64,000 nt of DNA from Geminicoccus roseus DSM 18922 (GTDB lineage Bacteria; Pseudomonadota; Alphaproteobacteria; Geminicoccales; Geminicoccaceae). A model generated the notes under the pieces. That model did not search any database. It was not told the DNA's origin and saw only the letters and a program-made list of their open reading frames with translations. The stretch is taken from positions 1,698,196-1,762,195 of the forward strand of contig NZ_KE386572.1 of the NCBI RefSeq assembly GCF_000427665.1. Reading direction: 5' to 3'. Shown here in pieces: positions 1 to 8,456 of the stretch; positions within the stretch are counted from its first letter, which is position 1; each line of letters starts with the position of its first letter. The position numbers and the translations under genes were made by a program.

Positions 1-455
1 ACGACGACGCCCAGTCGCTGTTCACCATCGGCAAGCGCTATGCCGACGGCGACGGCGTGACCGTCGACAAGGCCCGGGCGGTGGAACTGTTCGAGCGTGC
101 CGCCGACGCGGGCGACGTGCGCGCCTATGCCAGGCTGGGCGACCTCTATTCCGACACCTCCGCCTGGCCGACCGATCCGGCGCAGGCGGCGGTCTGGTAC
201 GAGCGCGCGGCGGGCGTCGGCGACGAGAAGGCGATGTACAAGCTGGCCGACCTCTACGACCGGGGCCGGCTCGGCCCGCGCGACCAGGTCGCCGCCTATC
301 GCTGGTACCTCCTGGCGGCGCGCAACGGCCATCCCCGTGCGCCCGAGCGCCTGGACCGGCTGACCGCCGCCTTGAGCGATTCGCAGCGGGCGGAGGCGCG
401 TGCGGCCGCCGATGCCTGGGCCATGCAGCGGGCGAGCCTCACGCCTGGAACGTGA
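1..455 (+). CDS. Sel1-repeat protein, C-terminal part
   Basis: The reading frame is open from the first bases of the window, so only the C-terminal ~150 residues are present and the start lies upstream. It contains Sel1/TPR-like helical repeats: alanine- and glycine-rich blocks of about 36 residues with the pattern A-x-x-x-L-G-x-x-Y-x-x-G, seen around 'YADGDGV', 'YARLGDLYS' and 'YKLADLYDRGRLG'. Such repeats form superhelical scaffolds that bind partner proteins, often in signalling or envelope processes; no catalytic motif is visible. It ends 85 bp before the DsbA-like gene. The family assignment is firm, the specific role unknown. Confidence 0.8.
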   Translation, partial: DDAQSLFTIGKRYADGDGVTVDKARAVELFERAADAGDVRAYARLGDLYSDTSAWPTDPAQAAVWYERAAGVGDEKAMYKLADLYDRGRLGPRDQVAAYRWYLLAARNGHPRAPERLDRLTAALSDSQRAEARAAADAWAMQRASLTPGT

Positions 456-540
456 ACCGCTCGTCTTCCGCTCGCCTGCCGATTATGGAATAGACGGAGC
501 GCGCGCAGCGCTTCCTGCCGCTCGATAGCCTGGAGATGTC

Positions 541-1134
541 ATGACGGATCGTCGCACGCTGCTGCTCGCCGGTGTCGCCGCCTGCTGCCTGGTCGGCCTG
601 CGTCCCGCCCAGGCGGAAACGGCGCCGGAATTCGTGATCGGCTCGCCGGACGCGCCGGTCACGATGGTCGAGTACGCTTCCCTGACCTGCCCGCACTGCG
701 CGTCCTTCCACAACGAGACGCTGCCGAAGCTGAAAGAGAAGTACATCGACACCGGCAAGGTGAAGCTGATCTACCGCGACTTCCCGCTGGACGAGGCCGC
801 GCTGACGGCTGCCATCCTGGCCCGCTGCGCCGGGCCGGAACGGGGACCGACCTTCCTGTCCGCCTTCTTCCAGAGCCAGGATCGCTGGGCGGTCGCCGAG
901 GATCCCCAGGCGTCGCTGCGCCAGCTCGCCAAGGTCGGCGGGCTGAGCGACGAGCGGATCGATGCCTGCCTCGCCGACAAGGAACTCGGTGATTCGATCC
1001 TGCAGATGCGCCTGGACGCCGAGCAGGAACACTCGATCCAGTCCACCCCGAGCTTCCTGATCAACGGCAAGCTCTATGCCGGGAATGCGGGCATCGACGG
1101 GTTCACCGAGATCCTCGAGCCGCTGGTGAACTGA
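541..1134 (+). CDS. DsbA-family thiol:disulfide oxidoreductase
   Basis: A 197-residue exported thioredoxin-fold protein. The first ~25 residues form a signal peptide (RR pair, hydrophobic stretch, cleavage near AQA). The active site CPHC is at about residues 50-53, and the cis-proline loop (STPSFLI) is near residue 165. This is the compact DsbA/BdbD-like layout (thioredoxin_4) expected to act in the periplasm, oxidising or isomerising disulfides in exported proteins. The ATG follows the Sel1 gene and the smc gene begins 14 bp after the stop, so the pair is probably cotranscribed; DsbA-like/smc adjacency is seen in related alphaproteobacteria. The partner that reoxidises it is not in the window. 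Confidence 0.88.
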   Translation: MTDRRTLLLAGVAACCLVGLRPAQAETAPEFVIGSPDAPVTMVEYASLTCPHCASFHNETLPKLKEKYIDTGKVKLIYRDFPLDEAALTAAILARCAGPERGPTFLSAFFQSQDRWAVAEDPQASLRQLAKVGGLSDERIDACLADKELGDSILQMRLDAEQEHSIQSTPSFLINGKLYAGNAGIDGFTEILEPLVN

Positions 1135-1148
1135 GCGGTTTCTCGGCG

Positions 1149-4100
1149 TTGCAGCTCACCCGGATCGTCATCCACGGTTTCAAGTCGTTCGCCGACAGGG
1201 TCGAACTGGCGCTGGAACCGGGGCTGACCGGCATTGTCGGCCCGAACGGGTGCGGCAAGTCGAACATCGTCGACGCGCTTCGCTGGGTGAGCGGCGAGGC
1301 CTCGGCGCGCGGCGTGCGCGGCGACGACATGGACGACGTGATCTTCGCCGGGACGGGCAGGCGGCCGGGCCGGGAGCTCGCCGATGTCATGGTGATGATC
1401 GAGGGCGATCTCTCCGACTATGCCCGCCACGCCACCGACGGCCGGGCGGAGGTCCGCCGCACCATCACCCGCGGGCATGGATCGACCTTCCGCATTGCCG
1501 GCCGCGAAGTGCGCGCCCGCGACGTGCAGCGCCTGTTCCAGGATGCCGGCGCCGGTGCCCGCGGCACGGCCATCGTGGCCCAGGGCCAGGTCCAGGCGGT
1601 CACCGAGGCCAAGCCCGAGGACCGCCGCCGCTTTCTGGAGGAGGCCGCCGGCGTCGGCGGCCTGCAGAGCCGCAAGCGCGAGGCCGAGAGCAAGCTCCTG
1701 CAGACCGAAGGCAACCTCGCGCGCATCGCCGATCTGATCGGCGCCCTGCAGGCGCGCATGGAGCAGCTGACCCGCCAGGCTGCCCAGGCCGAGCGCTACA
1801 AGAAGCTCGCCCATGAGCTGCGCGAGGCCGAGGCTGCCTTGGCCCTGGCCCGCCTCCTGGACGCCCGCTTCCGCCTGGAGCAGGCCGCCGCTGCCGCGCG
1901 CGCCGCCGACCAGGAGGCCGAGAAGGCGGAGATCGCCCACCAGTCCGACCTGCGCCGGCTGCAGGCCGCCGAGAACGCCGCGGAAACCGCCCGCGAGCAT
2001 CTGGCCCGGCTGGTTCCCCGCCATGCCGCCCTGGCCGAGCGGGTAGCGGCAAGGCGGGCCGAGGCCGATCGGGCCCAGGCCGACGCCGCCGACCTCGCCA
2101 GCCGGCTCGAAGCCGCTATCCGCGAGCAGGCCGAGGCGGAGCAGCGTCTCGCGACGCTGGCGGCGGAACGCGAGCTGCTGGCGGCGGAAGCGGCCGACGC
2201 CCGGCAGGTCCAGGCCGAGCGCTCGGCCGCCCTGCCTGGCCTGGAGGAAGCGGCGCAGGCTGCTTTACACGAACGAACCCGAGCGGAGGCAGCGGCCCTG
2301 GCAGCCCGCGAACGCCGCTTCGAGGCCGAGGCGATCCTGGCCCGGGCGCGCGACCGCCATGAGGGTCTGGTGCAGGTCCGTGCCCGCGCCGAGGCTGCCC
2401 TGCAGGCGGCCCGGCAGCGTCTCGCTAGCCTCATCCCGCCCGAGCAGGATCCCCAGGCCGACGAGCTCCAGCGCCGGCAGGAGGCCCTGCGGACGGAGCT
2501 TGCCGCCGCCGAAGGAGCCCAGCCGGAAACCGCCGACCGCCTTGCCGCCGCAGAGTCGAAGCTCGCCCGGGTGCAGGCCGAGCGCGAGGCGCTGGGCCAG
2601 GCGCTGCCGGCCCTGGAGCGGCGCCGGGGCGAACTGCTGGAACAGCGCCAGCGCCTGGAGCGGCGGCTAGCGGCGCTGGCCGACCGGCGGACGGCGCTCG
2701 AGCGGCAGCGCCAGGACCATATCCGGGGCAGCCAGGCGATCGGCGACCGGCCGGAGGATGCCGCCGCCCGGGCGGGTGCCGCGCTCCTGCAGGCGCGCCG
2801 GCACCTGCAGGACAGCGAGCAGGCCTTGAGCGACGCGCGGACCGGCCTTTCGGAGGCGGAAACCGAGCGCACCGGCAAGCTTGCCGCCGCCTCGGCCGCC
2901 GCCAGCGGCCTCGCCCGCCTGGAACAGGAAGCCCGCGAGCTGGCCAAAGTCCTGCCGCCGGTCCGGGCCGACGAGGTGATCGCCGCGATCGCGGTCGCCG
3001 AGGACCTGGCCGCAGCGCTCGCGGCGGCCCTGGGCGAGGGGCTGACGGCGTCGCTGGACCCGCTTGCGCCCCGTCACTGGCTGGCCGGCGAAGCCCCGCC
3101 AGCGCCGGAAGCCGCGGAGCTGGCCCATCTGCCCAAGCTCGCCGAGCGCGTCCGGGTGCCGCCGGCCCTGGCCCGGGCAATGTCCCTGGTCTGGCTGGCC
3201 GAGCCCGCCGAGGCCGCCCGTCTCCAGCGCCACCTGCCCGGCGGCGGTGCCCTGGTCAGCCCCGACGGCGGCTTGTGGCGCTGGGACGGCTATGTCCGGC
3301 TGCCAGGCGCGCGGGACGCCGCAGCGCTGCTGCTCGCCCAGCGCGACCGGCTGGAGCGGCTGACGGTCCAGCTGGACGCCGACCGCCCGGCCGTGGCGGC
3401 CCTGGACGCCGAACGCCAGGCAGCCGACCAGGCCGTCGCCGCTGCCCGCACGCAGCTGGGCCAGCGCGAGCAGGCCATGCGGCAGGCACGCTCGGCCCTG
3501 GAGCAGGCCGAACGGGCCGCCGCCGCGGCACTGGCGGCCGACCAGGCCTGGCAGCGCCGGCGCGTGGAGCTGGACGAGGCTGCCGCCCGGATCGAGGCGC
3601 TGGCCGGGACGCTGCGCGACGATCAGGCGGAAGCCGATACAGAGCAGGCCGCGCTGGTCGATCCGGCCGCGACCGAGGCGGAGCTGCGCCAGGCCCGCGC
3701 TCGCCAGGCAGAACTCGCCGCCGCCCTCCAGCAGGCCCAGGCGGAGCGCTCAGGCGCACGCCAGGATGGCGAGCGGCTGGCCGCCACAATCGCCCGGCTG
3801 CGCAAGGATTTGGCCGGAACCGTGGATGCCGTCCGCGCGGCGGAGGTCGCCTTCCAGGAAGAGCGCACCCGGATCATCGCCGAGCGCGCCACCGTCGAGG
3901 CGGCCCAGGCCCGCCATGAGGCCGAGCTGGCGGATGCTCTCGCCGGCCTTGGCCCTTCGGCGGAGGAGTTCCAGGCCGCGACGACCACCCTGGCGGAACT
4001 GCGCACAAGCGCCCAGGCGGCCGAGAAGACGCTGAACCTGGCGCGCGAGCAGGCGGACCGGGCCGAGCGGGCCTTGGGTGATGCCGGCACCGAGCTTCGC

Positions 4101-5213
4101 CTGGTCCAGGAGCGCGCGGTCCATCGCGACGAGCGCCGCCAGCGCCTGGACGCCGAGGCCGAGCAGCTGGGCAGGGCGATCGCCTCCGCGTCCCGTGCAG
4201 CCTCCGAACTGGCAGGCCGCGCGGCTTCGGCCGAGGCGGAGGCGCGCCGGCTGGGTGGAGAAGCCGAGGCGCTGGTGGCGGCCCTGGCGGCGGAGGCGCA
4301 GGCGGTGGAAGGCGCACGCGCGGCCGCCGATGCAGCCGACTTTACCACCAGGGAGCGGCGCGATGCCCTGACAGCCTCGGAACGCAGTGAGCGCTCGGCT
4401 GCTCTGCGCGCTGCAGAGACCCGCACCGCCCGGCAGGCCGCGCATGCCGCCCTGGCCGCGCTCAAGGAGGAGTTGAGCGAGCGGTTCGCCGACCACCCGC
4501 TGCCTGAGCCCGATCCGGCCATCGCGACTGCCCCGGTTGCCGAGCTGGAGGAGCGCGCCCGCCGGCTGCGCTCCAGCCGCGACCGGCTGGGCGCCGTCAA
4601 CCTGCTGGCCGCCGAGGAGGCGGTGGCAGCTCGCGAGGAGTTCGAGCGCCTGACCGGCGAGCGTGCCGAACTGGAGGAAGCCGCGGCCCGGCTGGTCAAG
4701 GCGGTGCGCTCCCTGGACGGCGAGGCGCGCCAGCGCCTGCTCGACCAGTTCGCCGTGGTCGAGCGCCATTTCGAGGACCTGTTCACCCGCCTGTTCAACG
4801 GTGGCAACGCGCGCCTGCGCCTGACCGACCCAAGCGATCCGCTGAAGGGCGGCCTGGAACTGGAGGCGAGCCCGCCCGGCAAGAAGCTGACCAGCCTGTC
4901 GCTGATGTCGGGCGGCGAGAAGGCGCTGACCGCGCTCTGCCTGATCTTCGCCTTCTTCCTGGCCCATCCCTCGCCGCTCTGCGTGCTGGACGAAGTCGAT
5001 GCGCCGCTGGACGACGCCAATGTCGGTCGCTTGATCGATCTGGTGCAGGAGATCGCGTCGCGCACCGGCACCCGCTTCCTGGTGGTGACCCACCATCCGC
5101 TCACCATGGCGCGGATGGACCGGCTTTATGGCGTCACCATGGTCGAGCGCGGCGTCAGCCGGCTGGTCTCGGTGGAACTGGGGCGGGCGATCGAGATGCG
5201 GCGCACCGCCTGA
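1149..5213 (+). CDS. smc: Chromosome segregation protein SMC
   Basis: A 1354-residue ABC-type ATPase of the SMC family, the chromosome-organising motor that works with ScpA/ScpB. The Walker A motif GPNGCGKS lies at residues ~31-38. The C-terminal head carries the signature LMSGGEKAL and Walker B CVLDEVDAPLDD, with the D-loop and a switch histidine in VVTHHPL. Between the heads are two long Ala/Glu/Arg-rich coiled coils broken near residues 600-720 by a hinge-like segment. The start is TTG; the next residues (QLTRIVIHGFKSF) match the canonical SMC N-terminus, which fixes it. The protein is longer than the usual 1150-1200 residues, the excess being coiled coil. Its extreme GC content generates many long antisense open frames that are not genes. 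Confidence 0.97.
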   Translation: MQLTRIVIHGFKSFADRVELALEPGLTGIVGPNGCGKSNIVDALRWVSGEASARGVRGDDMDDVIFAGTGRRPGRELADVMVMIEGDLSDYARHATDGRAEVRRTITRGHGSTFRIAGREVRARDVQRLFQDAGAGARGTAIVAQGQVQAVTEAKPEDRRRFLEEAAGVGGLQSRKREAESKLLQTEGNLARIADLIGALQARMEQLTRQAAQAERYKKLAHELREAEAALALARLLDARFRLEQAAAAARAADQEAEKAEIAHQSDLRRLQAAENAAETAREHLARLVPRHAALAERVAARRAEADRAQADAADLASRLEAAIREQAEAEQRLATLAAERELLAAEAADARQVQAERSAALPGLEEAAQAALHERTRAEAAALAARERRFEAEAILARARDRHEGLVQVRARAEAALQAARQRLASLIPPEQDPQADELQRRQEALRTELAAAEGAQPETADRLAAAESKLARVQAEREALGQALPALERRRGELLEQRQRLERRLAALADRRTALERQRQDHIRGSQAIGDRPEDAAARAGAALLQARRHLQDSEQALSDARTGLSEAETERTGKLAAASAAASGLARLEQEARELAKVLPPVRADEVIAAIAVAEDLAAALAAALGEGLTASLDPLAPRHWLAGEAPPAPEAAELAHLPKLAERVRVPPALARAMSLVWLAEPAEAARLQRHLPGGGALVSPDGGLWRWDGYVRLPGARDAAALLLAQRDRLERLTVQLDADRPAVAALDAERQAADQAVAAARTQLGQREQAMRQARSALEQAERAAAAALAADQAWQRRRVELDEAAARIEALAGTLRDDQAEADTEQAALVDPAATEAELRQARARQAELAAALQQAQAERSGARQDGERLAATIARLRKDLAGTVDAVRAAEVAFQEERTRIIAERATVEAAQARHEAELADALAGLGPSAEEFQAATTTLAELRTSAQAAEKTLNLAREQADRAERALGDAGTELRLVQERAVHRDERRQRLDAEAEQLGRAIASASRAASELAGRAASAEAEARRLGGEAEALVAALAAEAQAVEGARAAADAADFTTRERRDALTASERSERSAALRAAETRTARQAAHAALAALKEELSERFADHPLPEPDPAIATAPVAELEERARRLRSSRDRLGAVNLLAAEEAVAAREEFERLTGERAELEEAAARLVKAVRSLDGEARQRLLDQFAVVERHFEDLFTRLFNGGNARLRLTDPSDPLKGGLELEASPPGKKLTSLSLMSGGEKALTALCLIFAFFLAHPSPLCVLDEVDAPLDDANVGRLIDLVQEIASRTGTRFLVVTHHPLTMARMDRLYGVTMVERGVSRLVSVELGRAIEMRRTA

Positions 5214-5365
5214 ATCGCACGCTGCCCGGAAGAATCAGCCGGGCGGCCACCTTGTCGCGATCACGGAAGCTTGACCTGCGTGTCGTCCTGGGTAGGTTGC
5301 CGCTCGCCTCGGGTCGGACCGAACGGGCGTTGTCCGTTCGCGTGTGCCCCTGTGGTATGGGATGG

Positions 5366-5719
5366 ATGGCTGACGACGACCACGACCCTGCTTTCGCCGA
5401 TCTGGAGCAGCGCATCCGCGCGGCAAAGGGTGAGCGTGGAGCTGTGGGCAAGGGCGACGGCGCCGACCAGGACCGTCCGAAGCTGAATTTCGGCACGGGG
5501 CTCACCGTCGGGGTCGAGCTCGTCGTCGGGGTCGTGGCAGGGGTGGGGCTCGGTCTGGCGCTGGACAGCTGGCTCGAGACGCGCCCGTTCCTGACCATTC
5601 TGTTGTTCTTGCTCGGCACCGCGGCCGGCATGCTCAACGCCTGGCGCCACCTGGTTCGGATCGGCATGGTCGATCCGCACGGCGGCAAAGGGGATGGGCA
5701 GGATCGCGGGCCGGACTAA
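5366..5719 (+). CDS. atpI: ATP synthase accessory protein AtpI (F0 subunit I)
   Basis: A 117-residue AtpI/Atp-assembly protein with an acidic N-terminus (MADDDHDPAFADLEQRIRAAK) followed by two membrane segments: a glycine-rich one (about residues 42-62) and a second ending near AAGMLNAWRHL. In this family it supports assembly of the c-ring and possibly Mg2+ supply. It is the first gene of the F0 operon, 21 bp before atpB. I chose ATG 5366 because the acidic coiled start is typical of alphaproteobacterial AtpI; an ATG three codons earlier or the open frame back to 5252 are alternatives with less convincing protein sequence. Confidence 0.82.
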   Translation: MADDDHDPAFADLEQRIRAAKGERGAVGKGDGADQDRPKLNFGTGLTVGVELVVGVVAGVGLGLALDSWLETRPFLTILLFLLGTAAGMLNAWRHLVRIGMVDPHGGKGDGQDRGPD

Positions 5720-5740
5720 AAACCGGACGAGGGCGATCCC

Positions 5741-6463
5741 GTGGCCGACCCGCTGCATCAATTTGCCATCACCCCGCTCGTTCCCATCAACGTGGCGGGA
5801 CTGGACCTGTCGTTCACGCAGTCCTCCCTGTGGATGCTGATCAGCGTTGGCGCCGCCTACGGGCTGGTCATGCTCGGCACCCGCCATGCCGCCCTGATCC
5901 CGGGGCGCCTGCAATCGGTGGTCGAGCTCGCCTATGAATTCATCGCCGGGCTGATCAAGGACAATGCCGGTCGCGAGGGCATGCGGTTCTTCCCGGCGAT
6001 CTTCACGCTCTTCATGTTCATCCTGTTCGGGAACATGCTGGGCCTGATCCCGACCGCCTTCACCTTCACCAGCCACATCATCGTGACCTTCGCCATGGCG
6101 ATCACGGTGTTCGTGCTGATCACCGCGCTGGGCTTCGTCCTGCACGGCACCCATTTCGTGCACTTCTTCGTGCCGGCCGGGGCGCCCAAGGCAATGATCC
6201 CGTTGCTGGTGCCGATCGAGATCATTTCCTACTGCGTTCGCCCGATCAGCTTGTCCGTCCGTCTGTTCGTCAACATGATGGCCGGCCACATGATGCTGAA
6301 GGTGTTCGCCGGCTTCGTCACGGCGCTCGGCATCTTCGGGTTCGCGCCCCTGGCCGTGACCGTGGCCCTGGTTGGTTTCGAGGTCGTGGTGGCCTTCCTG
6401 CAGGCCTACATCTTCACGGTCCTCACCTGCATCTACCTGCACGACGCGATCCACATGCACTGA
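5741..6463 (+). CDS. atpB: ATP synthase F0 subunit a
   Basis: A 240-residue multi-spanning membrane protein forming the proton half-channels next to the c-ring. The essential arginine lies in ISLSVRLFVNMMAGH (about residue 172), and the final helix has the conserved polar stretch AYIFTVLTCIYLHDAI. It starts at GTG after an SD-like gacgaggg. Length and motifs match alphaproteobacterial AtpB. It lies between atpI and atpE in an F0-only operon; the F1 genes are elsewhere in the genome, the usual arrangement in this class. Confidence 0.97.
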   Translation: MADPLHQFAITPLVPINVAGLDLSFTQSSLWMLISVGAAYGLVMLGTRHAALIPGRLQSVVELAYEFIAGLIKDNAGREGMRFFPAIFTLFMFILFGNMLGLIPTAFTFTSHIIVTFAMAITVFVLITALGFVLHGTHFVHFFVPAGAPKAMIPLLVPIEIISYCVRPISLSVRLFVNMMAGHMMLKVFAGFVTALGIFGFAPLAVTVALVGFEVVVAFLQAYIFTVLTCIYLHDAIHMH

Positions 6464-6552
6464 TTGGGCTGAAGGTTCGCCAGGCCCCCATGTGGACGTG
6501 ACGTGACGGTGGACAATGGCGCATGTCCGCGCCCTATTCCGGAGTGAACTTC

Positions 6553-6777
6553 ATGGAACTCGACGCAGCAAAGATGATCGGTGCCGGCATCGCGACCTTC
6601 GCGCTGTTCGGTGTCGGCCTCGGCATCGGCAACATCTTCTCGACCCTGATCGCCACCGTCGGCCGCAATCCTTCGGTCCAGCAGCGGGTCTTCCCCTACG
6701 CGATCATCGGGTTCGCGCTCGTCGAGGCGGTGGCGCTGTTCGCCCTGCTGATCGCGTTCCTGATCCTGTTCACCTGA
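6553..6777 (+). CDS. atpE: ATP synthase F0 subunit c
   Basis: A 74-residue hairpin of two transmembrane helices forming the rotor ring. The first helix is glycine-rich ([10 protein letters not shown]), the polar loop contains GRNPSVQQ, and the proton-binding carboxylate is the glutamate in [13 protein letters not shown] (about residue 58). ATG 6553 is preceded by GGAG at a suitable distance; an upstream in-frame ATG at 6523 would add ten atypical residues. Sodium-type ligands (Q/E pair in the first helix) are not evident, so a proton-coupled enzyme is most likely. Confidence 0.96.
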   Translation: MELDAAKMIGAGIATFALFGVGLGIGNIFSTLIATVGRNPSVQQRVFPYAIIGFALVEAVALFALLIAFLILFT

Positions 6778-6851
6778 TTTCCGAGAACGGGCGGCCGGGC
6801 GCGATCCCGGCCGCCCGATCTTCCTTGGATGTCTTCGGGAGAACGGGGCCG

Positions 6852-7448
6852 ATGCAGCGTCTGTTGCGTACAACCATCATGAGCCTGCCGGCTCTGCTGC
6901 TGGCGGCCCCTGTGCTCGCCGCGGTGGAGGCCGTCGAGACGCACGAGAAGGCCGGGCTGCCGCAGCTCGACGCCACGACGTTCCCGGGCCAGATCTTCTG
7001 GCTCATCGTCAGCTTCCTGCTGCTGTTCTGGCTGTTCCGGACCAAGGCCCTGCCGCGTGTCGGCGAGGTCCTGGAATCGCGTCAGGACCGGATCGCCGCC
7101 GATCTCGACCGCGCCACCAAGCTCCGCGAGGAGGCCGAGGCTGCGCTGGTGCGCTACCAGCAGGTCGTCTCCGAGGCGCAGGGCAAGGCCAGAAGCCAGA
7201 TCGCCGCGACCCGCGAGCGCCTGGTCGCCGAGAACAGCGCCCGTCAGGCCGAGCTCGACGCGACTCTGGCCAGCAAGGTCGCCGAGGCGGAGAAGCGGAT
7301 CGAGGCGGCCCGCGAGTCGGCGCTGTCGGAACTGCATTCGGTCGCCGTCGAGGTCGCCCAGGCCGCCACGGCGCGCCTGATCGGCCGCGAGGTTCCGCGC
7401 GAGAAGGCGGAAGCCGCCCTTGCGGCGGTGGTGAAGGAGGCCGCGTGA
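6852..7448 (+). CDS. atpG: ATP synthase F0 subunit b' (second b subunit)
   Basis: A 198-residue subunit of the peripheral stator stalk. It has a signal-like or hydrophobic N-terminus (residues 8-27), a membrane anchor near residues 50-67 (IFWLIVSFLLLFWLF) and a long charged coiled coil (residues 75-180). Two b-type genes in tandem (b' then b) are characteristic of alphaproteobacteria and photosynthetic bacteria, where b and b' form a heterodimer. The stop overlaps the start of the next gene (TGATG), indicating translational coupling. Gene naming (atpG, atpF2, atpX) varies between genomes. Confidence 0.92.
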   Translation: MQRLLRTTIMSLPALLLAAPVLAAVEAVETHEKAGLPQLDATTFPGQIFWLIVSFLLLFWLFRTKALPRVGEVLESRQDRIAADLDRATKLREEAEAALVRYQQVVSEAQGKARSQIAATRERLVAENSARQAELDATLASKVAEAEKRIEAARESALSELHSVAVEVAQAATARLIGREVPREKAEAALAAVVKEAA

Positions 7449-7924
7449 TGATCGAATATTTCTGGCTTCTGATCTCGATCATCATCCTGGCGCTGGTTCT
7501 CTGGAAGCCGGTCAAGGAGCAGCTCATCGGGGCGCTGGACAAGCGCGCCGACCAGATCCGCAAGGAGCTGGACGAGGCGCAGCGCCTGCGCGAGGAGGCC
7601 CAGAGCCTGCTCGCCAAGCACCAGCGCCAGTTGCATGACGGCGAGGGCCTTGCCGCCTCGATCCTGGAGCATGGTGCCGAGGAGAATGCTCGGGTCGAGA
7701 AGCAGCTCCGCGCCGACCTGGCCGCCTCCATTGAGCGGCGCACCCGTGCCGCCGAGGAGCGGATCGGCCAGGAGGAGGCCCGGGCGGTCGCCGAGATCCG
7801 CGGCAAGGCCGCCGACCTCGCGATCCGCACCACCCGCCGGCTGATCGCCGACCAGCTGGATCCCGCCAAGGAGCAGGATCTGATCGCCTCGGCCATCCAG
7901 GACGTGCGCCAGAAGCTGGCCTGA
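7448..7924 (+). CDS. atpF: ATP synthase F0 subunit b
   Basis: A 158-residue b subunit of the stator stalk: an N-terminal membrane helix (WLLISIIILALVLW, residues ~5-18) followed by an unbroken charged coiled coil to the C-terminus (IRTTRRLIADQLDP). ATG 7448 overlaps the b' stop by one base; GTG 7445 directly before it is an alternative start. It is the last gene of the F0 operon and is followed by two strong hairpins. Confidence 0.94.
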   Translation: MIEYFWLLISIIILALVLWKPVKEQLIGALDKRADQIRKELDEAQRLREEAQSLLAKHQRQLHDGEGLAASILEHGAEENARVEKQLRADLAASIERRTRAAEERIGQEEARAVAEIRGKAADLAIRTTRRLIADQLDPAKEQDLIASAIQDVRQKLA

Positions 7925-7928
7925 ACAG

Positions 7929-8000
7929 GCCGGGTGTCCGCACCCGGTCCGGCAGCTTTCCTGTTTCGGGGCCCCGGGTCTTTCAAACCCGCGGGCCCCG
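7929..8000 (+). terminator. Tandem hairpins ending the F0 ATP synthase operon
   Basis: Two inverted repeats follow the atpF stop: a short one (CCGGGTG/CACCCGG, about 7930-7948) and a stronger GC-rich one at 7968-7999 (arms GGGGCCCCGGGT and ACCCGCGGGCCCC, seven-base loop), followed by a modest T-containing tract. The position fits operon termination, though the U-tract is weak. Confidence 0.6.
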
Positions 8001-8044
8001 TTCCATTTGTGATGCTCGACAGTTTCCTTGGGGGCAGGGCGAGC

Positions 8045-8440
8045 ATGAGCGAACGAGGCTGGTATCCGCCGACGGCCGACGACATGGTCCGGCTGGGCCA
8101 GGAGATTCTCAGCGATCTGCCCGATCCGTTCCGGGGCCCTTTGAGCGATGTTCCGATCGTGGTGCAGGAACTCGCCGACGACGCCTTGATCCGCGAGATG
8201 GGGCTGGAGAACCCCTACGACCTGACCGGCCTCTATGCCGGCGTGCCCCTGGGCCTGCATGAATCGCGGGAGAGCGGAGCGCAGCCCGACATGATCTTCC
8301 TGTACCGGCAGGCGATCCTGGCCGAGTGGTGCGAGACCGACGTCGATTTCGCCGATCTGGTCCGCAACGTGCTCATCCACGAGATCGCCCACCATTTCGG
8401 CTGGAGCGACGAGGACATCGAGCGGGTCGAGTTCGGCTGA
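8045..8440 (+). CDS. Small zincin-like metallopeptidase family protein
   Basis: A 131-residue protein of the minimal zincin family (DUF1025, MMP-like). The zinc motif HEIAHHFGWSDEDIE is near the C-terminus: HExxH supplies two histidine ligands and the catalytic glutamate, and the following acidic residues act as the extra ligand set of this family. The middle part (ENPYDLTGLYAGVPL) is also typical. No signal peptide or membrane segment is present, so it is cytosolic. ATG 8045 is chosen because the preceding codons (including an ATG at 8012) look noncoding and lie against the atp terminator. The substrate is unknown for the family. Confidence 0.85.
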   Translation: MSERGWYPPTADDMVRLGQEILSDLPDPFRGPLSDVPIVVQELADDALIREMGLENPYDLTGLYAGVPLGLHESRESGAQPDMIFLYRQAILAEWCETDVDFADLVRNVLIHEIAHHFGWSDEDIERVEFG

Positions 8441-8456
8441 TCCCGCCGCCAGGACC

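Noticed and set aside
5261-6460. 399-codon minus-strand open frame across atpI-atpB
   Set aside because: Rich in His/Asp/Gln, the reverse-complement signature of membrane-protein codons; atpB on the plus strand is certain.
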